Below, one piece after another: positions 17,397-26,800 of a stretch of DNA of 64,000 bases (position 1 is the first letter of the stretch; each line of letters begins with the position of its first letter). Location: positions 16,895 through 80,894 of the forward strand of contig NZ_PQVJ01000003.1 of assembly GCF_002921135.1 (NCBI RefSeq), read 5' to 3'. The position numbers and the translations under genes were made by a program. Source of the DNA: Avibacterium gallinarum (GTDB lineage: Bacteria; Pseudomonadota; Gammaproteobacteria; Enterobacterales; Pasteurellaceae). The notes beneath the pieces were generated by a model. It did not search any database and was not told where the DNA came from. It worked only from the letters and a program-made list of their open reading frames with translations.

Positions 17397-20300
17397 TTAT
17401 CGTCCATTTAAAAAGTTTTGCATATCTTTTTTTATTCTTTCAATGTCTCCTTTCCCAGGCATTTCATCATAATGTCCACGGTTTTTTGACCGATTTTCTA
17501 ATCTGAATTTTTCTGGATAAGCATTCACATAATCATTAAATTGAGATTGCGTTAACCCAACTTCTTTTGCAGCCAAAGATAATCTTCTATGCTCCCAACC
17601 ATAAGTATGACCAATATCAATTGGTCCTTTTATCGTAGTATCGCTAGCTGCATGATAATAGTCACCATTTTCTAATTTAGTATATCCCTCCATAATATGG
17701 TCAATAGTCTCTTTGCGTAGATAAGGGCGTGTGTAACCATTCTCTACATCAGCTATAACTATTGGTTGCTTAAATCTCTCTGGCTTTGAAATACTATTCC
17801 GCTGACTACCATCAAGATTTACTACCACATAGCTATCATAAAATTCACCTTTGTTGTTGATTCGTTGGAAAATATATTCGCCTGTTATTGGGTCTTTCTG
17901 TCCTGTGTTAATCAGTTTTCCGCCACCTTTACCAGTAAACGTACCATCTGCAGGATTAAATTGGTATTCAGAAAGTCGTCCATCCCAGCCACGAGATATC
18001 GCCTCTTTTAATTTATCATTGACTTCAGTTACAGCTTTTTTTCTACCTGCTTGAATCGCCTGATGCCCTCGTCCGCCTCTACTTATGGTGTTCATCACCG
18101 TATCAACGCCCCCATAAGCAGCAAGCCCTTCTAAACTAAGTAATGCTGAATTGGCTTTTTGGTATACGATGCGTTCATCTTTGCTAAGGTGACCTTGTGT
18201 TTCAGCAAGGGAATAAATACCACTAATACTATTGTTAATATTGGTATTCGTCATTTGTAAATTTAGCCGTTCTTTATTATGCTCAGAACCTACTTCACCT
18301 TGCTTTGTGCCTTTTAAAGTATATTTAATACCAGTACCTGCAATGGTGATACTTTTCTCCCATCCGTGTTCGCGTTGAGCTTTCTCTGTATTATTTGCTA
18401 ATGCTTGAATTGCTTCTTGCTTTGACGCAATTAAGTGGTCTAATAGCGTTTTTTGCACTTTCCCTGGTTGGCTTGCTGTATCACCTAATTTGGAAGTTCC
18501 TGCTTTCCAAAGCACCTCGTTACTTAAATTATTGCGATATATTGGGGATTATGTAGAAACATTATTGTATAACGCACTATTAGGGCGAACATATTCAATA
18601 TTCGTTGCAAAATTATCAAAATTAGCATTTCCTCTTTCATCGAATAATGTTTGTGTTCTGCCATATTCATCAGTAAAGCGCGTTCCTGCTCCAATATTAA
18701 CAAGAAACGCTTGAGCATTTCGGTAAGGGAGCGTGTCATTTTTTAAATAACTATAGGCTTTATCCACTTGAGAGAGGGCTACTGAAGTTAAGATACGTTC
18801 AGCTTCTTGTTCAGTCACGCCTTGCTGAATAGCAAACAATTTTGCATTGGATTTAATTAATCTCACTCGGGTGCAACTGGCGATTATTCCAATCCGTGTT
18901 TGCTGCTGCACTGATAGCCCCCACATTGCCATTACCTACAGCCGCACCAAAGGCTAAGCCAGCAGTGGCGTTTACTGCCATTTTGCCTGCTTTGCCAAAT
19001 TTCTCTTCCGCTTTTTCACTTAGCTTTTCAATTAATGGAGCAGAGAGGGAAGTTGTACCTGCCGCAGCTGCACCGCTAACGTTCCCCGTTAATACGCCAC
19101 CTGCCGCTGCGTGTAATAAGGCTCTGCCTATACCACCTTCTTTCCAGAGGTCGTAGCGGGTTTGGTTGTCATTGAGATAATCGGTTAATGTTGTTAGCTC
19201 ACTTTGCAATTGGCTACGTTCTTCTGGGTTGGTTGTGTTTGATAACGCAGCTTCAACCTGTGATTTTCGGGAAGATAAAACTTCATAATTTTGCACCGCA
19301 CCTAATTGTTCTGAAGCCCAAGCGACACCTTGTGCGGCGACTGGCGCAAAGTTTTTGGTCACTTCTCGCTGTAAATCCAACTCTTTTTGCAACCGCGCTT
19401 TATCAAAGTTTTGTGCCAGTTTGCCCGTATGTTGCTCTGCAGAATCCGTAGTAATGCTTGTGCTGATTTCTCCTCTCGTTGTTTCTACAGTTTTCCCTGT
19501 TTTCGCAAGCTGGGCTTGTTCATCTCGAATATGAAGATTTGTGGTGTTAATGCCACTTTTTGTTAGGCTAGATTGGCTTTCTTTGTCATAACCAAAGCCG
19601 ATACCTTGATTGACTCGACTTGCTTTTGACCCATCAGGATTTAGCTTAATGTTGTCGTTTTCATCTCTTACCTGACGACCGTCCCAACCACCGTTAATAT
19701 CGGCTTGAACACCAGCACCAAAAGCACTCCCGCTGTAATTGGCGTGGTTTTCAATATCTGAATAGGAAAGTGTTCCCGTCTCAAAACGGTTTTTACCCTC
19801 TGTTTCCGCCCGTGCAGTGGAGGTGATTAAGCCTCCTGTTAAATCCGTATGCTTCCGCACATTAACTTGATAACCCTCATCACCCGCAAATAACCCTGAT
19901 TGCTCTTGCACGCTGGCATAATCGGCGTTCATTTTCGATTGGTTATAACTGGCGGAGGCGGAGAAACCATAACCTGCAGTCACTTGACCACTCATATTCA
20001 TCTGTTTGCCCTCATAACGCATCGTATCTTGCAAGCTTTCAATGTTAAGGTTTTCAACGCTTGCAGTAATGCCTTTGCCTCGCACTTGCGTGCCTTTAAT
20101 TGTGGTATCGCCACCGCTTTGAATGACCGTTTGGCTATGTTTATCGCCAATATGGCTACCTCGCCAAGTGGTTTCATCGCCATTGCCGTAGCCTTTGCCA
20201 TAATTGCCCCCTGCGGTAATCCCAAAGGCAAAGCCATCTGAGCCATAACTCACCGCCACACCGGCATTAAAGCCCGTGGATTTATTTTTACTGCGTTCTT

Positions 20301-20582
20301 GGTGGGTTTGTTTGGCAGCCAGTAAATTAATTTCATCATCAGCTTGCAAGATTGTGCCTTGTTTGCCTGAGACATCAGACCCAACAATGTTAATGTCTGA
20401 TTCTTTGCCCGCACCTGTGGCAGTAATGGTTACTTTCCCACCGGCGTTAATTGCACTGTTTGTGGCGGTGTTGCCTTGAGTATCGGTGGTTTGCACATTT
20501 TTTTGTTCGCCATAAGTAATAGACACACTGGCATTCATCGCCCCTTGAGCCATATTGCCATTCGCCATTTGGCTTAAGGTTT
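17397..20582 (-). pseudogene. Displaced CdiA/FHA C-terminal module with GH-E nuclease-type toxin
   Basis: Start-less fragment of a haemagglutinin/CdiA exoprotein. Upstream part (20568-18853): FHA repeat domain almost identical to the main TpsA, then a DUF637-like region (LLHAAAGGVLTGNVSGAAAAG ... NTDWNNRQLHPSE). A one-base shift near 18860-18870 moves the frame to 18932-18549; a TAA stop (18549-18551) interrupts it, and the same frame resumes to 17397. The toxin end has RPYLRKETIDHIMEGY, DIGHTYGWEHRR and ENRSKNRGHYDE, the G-H and E signature of GH-E HNH/EndoVII nucleases. It abuts the previous module without a promoter: an orphan toxin cassette usable by recombination into tpsA. Confidence 0.7.
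19735..20582. repeat. 848-bp direct repeat, copy 1 (orphan module)
   Basis: Near-identical to 25226-26073, with a constant offset of 5491 bases at the points checked. It covers the FHA-repeat segment from GYGNGDETTW-type blocks back to LSQMANGN. The right boundary is abrupt: after the shared GGCTTAAGGTTT the orphan copy turns into the tail of the neighbouring immunity gene. Confidence 0.8.
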
Positions 20583-20595
20583 TTCCTGCCTATCA

Positions 20596-21630
20596 TTATT
20601 TAACAAATAGTTTTAATACTAAACGATCAAACCAAGATAATCCTTTACGTTTCTTTTTTTCTTTACTACGATTTTCTTCAATAATGGCATTCCAATAATT
20701 GATCCAATTCATAATTGGCTGATCATAATCAAATTCTTTCATAAAGTCGTAAGGATCTGCATATTCCTGTGGTTCGAGTGGCTTATACTCAATTAATTCT
20801 TTAGGGGCAATAGGGCTATCAATACCTAAATCAAATCCGTGAATAGAAGCAATTTTTGCATATAACAACACTTGTAGCTGTAAATAAAAATCAAACCATA
20901 CATTGGTATCATATATCGCACGTTTTGCGAGCTTAGGTTCTAATAATTTATTTAATGCAACTTTCATTCCCTCAACATTTTTATCGCATAAAGCAACATA
21001 AAATTCATGGTCCGGAATTCTTATTCGGTAATGTCGCGATTTATATTCATCTTGTAGGTATACTTGACTTCTACTTTTTAACAGTTCCCATTCCCCTGAC
21101 AATGCCAATAAGGTATTGGCATTAAAATAAGGGCGTGGATCATCACTGGCATAGCGAGCTTTAACAGAAACTATCTCATCTCGATGCTGAATTAAAAAAC
21201 GAATTAAATCATGACTATCTGACATAATGCTGAGGAAAAAGTGATTAACATCGATCCCTGTATATGCCCAAATATCTTCGTTTTTAGAGAGTATTTTCAG
21301 TTTTCCTGCAATATCGGCGTGCTTTCTAAATGCTTTCACATCAGCATTAAGTAATAAATCCAAAGAGGATTGGGCGGCATAATAGACACTAATACTTCTC
21401 ATACACCCCAAAGGATTTTCTTTTTTTTCATTAATACATTTTAACTCTTCTTCAAGTGTGCTGATTGGCTTATCTCTTAAAGTTCTTGTTCCTTTGTATA
21501 AATCTACATCATAAAAATCTAAACTCCCTTTGTTATAAAGATAATTAGCATAATATTGACAGTGTTCAATACACTCTTCGTAATTCCGCGCTGCCGAGCT
21601 ACCTAAATACACTGTATAATTTTTTGACAT
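20596..21630 (-). CDS. Imm49-like immunity protein of an orphan CDI module
   Basis: 344 residues, no signal peptide, helical and charged, ending in a Lys-rich tail (SKEKKKRKGLSWFDR). Segments such as SVYYAAQSSLDLLLNADV, TLLALSGEWELLKSR and HEFYVALCDKNVEGMKVAL resemble Imm49 proteins of polymorphic toxin systems. The start codon lies 18 bases after the stop of a toxin C-terminal fragment (21649), as in an intact toxin-immunity pair, and the gene is complete although its toxin is not. Family call is by eye; the alternative is an unclassified immunity family. Confidence 0.55.
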   Translation of the reverse strand: MSKNYTVYLGSSAARNYEECIEHCQYYANYLYNKGSLDFYDVDLYKGTRTLRDKPISTLEEELKCINEKKENPLGCMRSISVYYAAQSSLDLLLNADVKAFRKHADIAGKLKILSKNEDIWAYTGIDVNHFFLSIMSDSHDLIRFLIQHRDEIVSVKARYASDDPRPYFNANTLLALSGEWELLKSRSQVYLQDEYKSRHYRIRIPDHEFYVALCDKNVEGMKVALNKLLEPKLAKRAIYDTNVWFDFYLQLQVLLYAKIASIHGFDLGIDSPIAPKELIEYKPLEPQEYADPYDFMKEFDYDQPIMNWINYWNAIIEENRSKEKKKRKGLSWFDRLVLKLFVK

Positions 21631-21648
21631 AGCATTTATTTCCTTCTG

Positions 21649-21775
21649 TTATTTAATTTTATCGGGTATTTTTACGGGAATTAGCTTAATGGAGCCATCT
21701 CGTTTATCAACGCCAGCAACAATCGTTCTAATTTTATTCTCATCTAAATATTTATTGCCATTGGTTTTGTTTTAT
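21649..21775 (-). pseudogene. C-terminal fragment of a CDI toxin (Imm49 partner)
   Basis: About 40 codons, no start: NGNKYLDENKIRTIVAG then VDKRDGSIKLIPVKIPDKIK and stop. It resembles the C-terminal end of a toxin domain and sits just upstream of the Imm49-like gene. A stop codon closes it 5'. Toxin type cannot be told. Confidence 0.45.
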
Positions 21776-22007
21776 TTAAACTTCTTAATTTTTCATTCTG
21801 TTAAAACTATTTTTTCAGGTTATATTTACCCCCCCCCCAAATATATATATATAAGAATTGGCATATAATATGGAATGAAATAGGATATAGTTATCTTATA
21901 TATTGAATTCAATATTGAGGCATCTATTCTTCCAAGTTCAAAACAAACATATAAACCACTAAAAAAATAACATAAACAAGGATATTTTTAATATATTAAG
22001 AATATCT
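21776..22007. other. Non-coding AT-rich gap with C10 and AT tracts
   Basis: Holds an uninterrupted run of ten C (21829-21838; G10 on the minus strand) followed by about seven AT dinucleotides (21840-21853). No open frame crosses it. Such tracts are typical slippage sites in Pasteurellaceae; here it lies between a pre-toxin fragment and a toxin tail. Confidence 0.6.
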
Positions 22008-22733
22008 TTAATTATTTCTTTCATTATTTTTCTCCTTGTTTTGACTTTCTTCAAGAGCTTTATCAATGATTTTTTGAAGTCCCTCAACAAGAAATGGCTT
22101 ACCTAGTACTGATGGGATCGTTTCATCAAGAGCTTTTCCGCCCATACCTGAAATCAAATTTTTCCCTAAATTACTTTCTCCAGTTACCGCTTTATCAACA
22201 AGGCTACTCCCTATAATAGTCATTCCTATATTGGTATTTCCAAACAATAATCCTTTTGATGTATCGCCTATAACACTATTAGCAGATTTATATAAATTCT
22301 CTTTTGTGAGTTCTTTCGGATTATTATCTTTAGTGTAATCATAAATTTCTCCACCTAGTGAAGCTACCCCAGCCGCTGCTCCTTTTGTTAAGGTGGTTTT
22401 CATTGGAGCATTTGTCGCAGCTTTAAACGACTTATCAAGATAAGATTTACTACTCATCGTGAGCCTTTCTAACATCAGCTTGAGTTCTGTATCTGCAAAT
22501 GCACCCAATGCAATTGCCTCATTTGACACCATTGATTTCGCTAAAGTCTCACCTGTGGCACTTAAAGCTTTATTTGTGGCTGAAAGAGCTTTTCCTCCGA
22601 GTTTTAACCCTCCGCCAACTAATAAATCTTCCCAAATAACAGGCTCAACAATACCTTTTGGCGAAGTAAAATAATTAAAATGATCTCGATTGACAATATC
22701 ACTGCTATATTTGAGTATTTAACTTCCTTTTAT
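22008..22733 (-). pseudogene. Orphan CDI pre-toxin fragment
   Basis: The frame is open from just after a TAA at about 22736 to 22008, without an ATG before 22532. It reads YSSDIVNRDHFNYFTSPKG, PVIWEDLLVGGGLKLGGKAL, then Gly/Ala-rich blocks (KGAAAGVASLGGEIYDYTK, SGMGGKALDETIPSVLG) and a charged tail (NKEKNNERNN). Glycine-rich, weakly hydrophobic segments like this precede toxin domains in CdiA/FHA C termini. No recognisable toxin follows. It may belong with the 21649-21775 tail, separated by the C10 gap. Confidence 0.45.
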
Positions 22734-22781
22734 ATTGAATAAAAAAGAGAAAAACTTAAAATCATATCAAATAAATCAAAA

Positions 22782-23143
22782 TTAATATTTAAATTTTCGA
22801 TATGCTTTACAACTAACTTCATTCGAATAATGATAACAATATTTTGAAAATATATCCTCTTTAAAGACATATCCTAGATCATGTAAGCATTTGCCATTGT
22901 ATAAAGCAACGTTATACCTATCCCAGCCAGATGCGTCTGGTGGAAGGTTTTTCTGTCTTAAATCAGCTTTTACTGCTTTATTGTAACAGCTTGTATATAT
23001 ATCTTCACTTACTTGTTCTTTAGTTCCTTTTTTTACCCAGAATCTTTCACTATGGCTAACATCATCATTATAACTGGGGTATAAAGAGATAATAGAAGAA
23101 CAACTTGTCAATAAAAAAACATTAGCAGAAATACTTTTCTCAT
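22782..23143 (-). pseudogene. Second candidate immunity lipoprotein, signal peptide frameshifted
   Basis: From ATG at 23143 the frame reads MRKVFLLMFFY then stops. One extra T in the T7 run (23113-23119) would give MRKVFLLMFFLLTSCSS, a perfect lipoprotein signal with lipobox LTSC. The rest is open in the shifted frame (RFWVKKGTKEQVSEDIYTSCYNKA ... YCYHYSNEVSCKAYRKFKY). It is a divergent paralogue of the 23499-23849 lipoprotein (shared late YCY-x-C pattern). The ATG lies two bases after the stop of an orphan exoprotein tail, repeating the main tail-lipoprotein arrangement. Confidence 0.6.
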
Positions 23144-23145
23144 TT

Positions 23146-23430
23146 TTATTTATCCTTATTAACTTCATTAAATTTTCTAACTCCTTCTGGATATGTGTTT
23201 TTTAATATATCCTCTGTATTTAACCATTTTTCGTTTTTCTCTCCATTATCTTTTACTTTATAAACAAACTTTAAGTTATTAATATTCTGATTAGCTTCAG
23301 AATGCGCTTCTAAAATGGATGCCTTTGCTCTATTCGGTGTTGCATTAGGATTATTCCCAATCATCCCCAACCTTAAAGTTCTTAAAATTGGTATTCCCTC
23401 ATAAACGATGTCACCTTCAACTCCAAGGTG
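23146..23430 (-). pseudogene. Displaced copy of the TpsA C-terminal tail
   Basis: About 95 codons homologous to the last part of the main TpsA: HLGVEGDIVYEGIPILRTL, GMIGNNPNATPNRAKASIL, EAHSEANQNINNLKFVY, then a divergent end (KNEKWLNTEDILKNTYPEGV). No start; a stop closes it on the 5' side near 23435. It is an orphan C-terminal cassette paired with the second lipoprotein gene. Confidence 0.65.
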
Positions 23431-23498
23431 ACAGCTTACTTATTGCTTTGTGCTTGTCCATATTTGCCCAACGGCGTATCAAAATTCATAATTTTTTA

Positions 23499-23849
23499 TT
23501 AATTTCTATATTTATTCCATTGCTTGCAGGTATTGTCAAATCTATAACAGTATTTATAACTAGCATTAAACCGAAATCCTTTTTGATACAAACAAGCTCC
23601 ATCAATATCATTAGCTTTAACCTGATCTTCAGGACTAACTGGTATCTCCAACTCTCCTACAACTTTTGTTTCAAATGGTAATAATGATTGAGAATAACAC
23701 TCTCTAACTATATCTTTAGTAGGTGGCGTATTGTTCTCTTTATGGACCCATATATCTTCATCCCAAAATGAAGAATACGGTGGATACCAAATCCATAAGC
23801 AACCAGTTACACAGCAGGCTAAATATAAAACGGAAAAAATTTTTATCAT
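23499..23849 (-). CDS. Lipoprotein, candidate immunity for the main TpsA C-terminal domain
   Basis: 116 residues. Type II signal peptide MIKIFSVLYLACCVTGC with lipobox VTGC at Cys17, so predicted to be lipid-anchored in the envelope. Five further cysteines in the mature part (ECYSQ, GACLYQ, KYCYRF, NTCKQW). The ATG overlaps the tpsA stop by four bases (ATGA type), indicating coupled translation. A lipoprotein partner suggests that the toxin acts in the periplasm or on membranes. Function is inferred from position; no family recognised. Confidence 0.6.
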   Translation of the reverse strand: MIKIFSVLYLACCVTGCLWIWYPPYSSFWDEDIWVHKENNTPPTKDIVRECYSQSLLPFETKVVGELEIPVSPEDQVKANDIDGACLYQKGFRFNASYKYCYRFDNTCKQWNKYRN

Positions 23850-26800
23850 CTGTTTTCTCCAACAACATTGAACTCTCTTATTCCATCTTTATGTGTTTTA
23901 TTCAAAATATCTAGAGTATTTTGCCATTTCTTAAGAGATTCTTTATTATTTTTATCATAAACAAACTTTAAATTATTAATGTTCTGATTAGCTTCAGAAT
24001 GCGCTTCTAAAATGGATGTCTTTGCTCTATTCGGTGTTGCATTAGGATTATTCCCAATCATTCCTAATCCTAAATTTCTTAAAATTGGTATTCCCTCATA
24101 TACAACGTCTCTCTCAACACCAAGATATTGTGTTTTGACACCCTTAAATAACTCTCTTGATTGTTTATCTACTTCACTTGATGGATATGAACCACCTAAA
24201 TGTAAATATTCCACATCAGTATGCTCATATTTTTGACCAAGATGCGCTGACCAATTCAGCATATTTTTATTACCAGACACACCTAAACTATGCGCTACAT
24301 TTTCAAATGTATATGTTTTTGCTCCTTGAGATTTTGCGTAAGCATTATATTCATCTAATTTTTTCGCAATCTGAGCATGATCTCGTGTCGCATTCGAAGC
24401 ACCAAAGAGAGAAGGCATATTTGCCCAAGCTCTAAATCGTTCAAAGCCAGTAAATAAAACTTCATTCAAAACTCCCGCACTTCCTCTATTCAGAATCAAT
24501 GCGGTATCCTTAATTGAAGGTAAGTCTTTGTCATACAAAATGGCACTTGAAACTTTTTCTTCTCTACTCAAATTCAACATACCTGCTGTTGCAACTTTAC
24601 TTAATAATTTTGCTTGTTCTTCTGTCAATAATTCGTCGCTATAAATAAGTTTTTTAAGTGCTTGGGAATTATCTTTATCGAAATCTAAACAAGAAATATG
24701 ATTACACTCAGGTGTGTTAGGTTGAATTGAAAAGAGAGAGTCTTCATTTTTCTCCATTTTGTAATGAATTTCATCACCTTGATTATTAACATTATTGACA
24801 AATTCCGTTGCAGTATTTAAATCACGCTCTAAATCTGAACGGATAGTTTCAACATCGGCTTTTTCAACACCTTGATGAAGATTAATTTTAGAAAGTCCTT
24901 GTAAACTTTCCTCAACTGTTTTTCTGCTTATCTTTTGTTGAGCTTCGTGATCACGAATAGTGATATTGGCGGTGTTGATTGAACTGGTGGTTATACCGCT
25001 TTCACTGCCTTTATCTTTTACTTGACCTAACAATGCGGTTGTAATGCCTTTTGTTATTCCCCAGTTCCCTTGACTGCCAATACCTGCAATACCATCATAT
25101 TCTACTTTCGCAGAACCATCTTGAGCGTTTTGACCAATTTGTCGAAGTTTCATTCCTCCTACTTCTTTAGGAGCATCTCCTCCACTCACTGTTACACCAC
25201 CACTTAAGCCAAATCCACTTGCTGAATAATTGCTATGGTTTTGAATATCTGCATAGGTTAGCGTTCCAGTTTCAAAACGGTTCTTGCCAAGTTCTTCCGC
25301 TTGTACGGTAGAGGTAATTAAGCCACCTTTTAAATCCGTATGCTTCCGCACATTGACTTGATAGCCTTCATCGCCTGCAAATAAACCTGATTGCTCTTGC
25401 ACGCTGGCATAATCGGCGTTCATTTTTGATTGGTTGAAACTCGCTGAGCCTGAGAAGCCGTAACCAACGGTTACTTGACCGCTCACATTCATTTGTTTGC
25501 CTTTATAGGTCATGGTATCTTGCAGGCTTTCAATGTTAAGGTTTTCCGCATCAACCGTAATGCCTTTTCCTCGCACTTGAGCGCCACGAAGGGTAGTATT
25601 CCCACCGCTTTGAATGACCGTTTGACTATTTTTATCGCCAATATGGCTCGTTCTCCACGTTGTTTCATCCCCATTACCATAGCCTTTGCCGTAGTTGCCG
25701 CCTGCGGTAATCCCAAAAGCAAAACCATCAGAGCCATAACTCACTGCCACACCCGCATTAAACCCACTAGATTTATTTTTGCTGCGTTCTTGGTGGGTTT
25801 GTTTGACAGCCAGTAAATTGATTTCATCATCCGCTTGTAAGATTGTGCCTTGTTTGCCTGAGACATCAGAGCCTACAATGTTAATATCTGACGCCTTGCC
25901 TGCCCCTGTAGCGGTAATGATTACTTTTCCTCCTGCGTTAATTGCACTGTTTGTGGCAGTGTTGCCTTGAGTATCGGTGGTTTGCACATTTTTTTGTTCG
26001 CCATAAGTAATAGACACACTGGCATTCATCGCTCCTTGAGCTAGATTACCATTCGCCATTTGGCTTAAGGTTTCACTGGCTTTCATTAAACCCTCACCTG
26101 CTCGATATGCACCCCACGCAGTGTTCGCTGCTGCCATTGCATTAACACGGCTATGTTTGCTTTCGCCCATTTGTTTAGCTTGTTCCGCTACAGCGAGAGC
26201 ATTTTGTACCGCTTGAACTACAGGGATATTTACCGCAATGGTGAAACCTTTTTGTTCCATGGTGTGTTTGTAATGGGTTTCATATTTATCGTCTACCGCA
26301 AGCACATCGACTTTTTTCGACCCTATATTCACATTGCCATCCACAGAAGAAACTGTGCTTGCTCGTTGTTGATAATGCTCTTGGGCGAGTAGAGTAGTAT
26401 CTCCTTTTAGGCTGCCCACTTGGCTGCCTGTGGCATAATATTTCGTTTGGTCATTTTCGGTAGTGTCTTTTTTGCTGCCGATGGTAAAGCCAAATCCGCC
26501 TGAACCCATTAAGCCTGATTTGGTGGCTTTCTCAAAATCTTGTTCGAAAACACGATTTTCCGCTTCTTGAATCGCTATTGTTTTCGCACTGGCATTGAGT
26601 TGATTTTCTGCCACCACATCTGAACCTTGAATGGTGAGATTACCTTGCTGAGTTTGCAAGATAACATTTTTGCCATCAATGCTTGAGCCTTCTGCTAAAT
26701 CATAACGGTGTTCGTGTTTGGTGATATGAGTCGTGGATTGGAGGAAGCCACTATGTTTCACTTTAGCAGCGGAAGACAGCTGTTCCTTGCTACGTCCTTC

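Noticed and set aside
23441..23492. Mini-frame MNFDTPLGKYGQAQSNK on the minus strand
   Set aside because: Too short and overlapping cassette junctions; perhaps a toxin scrap, but nothing supports a gene.
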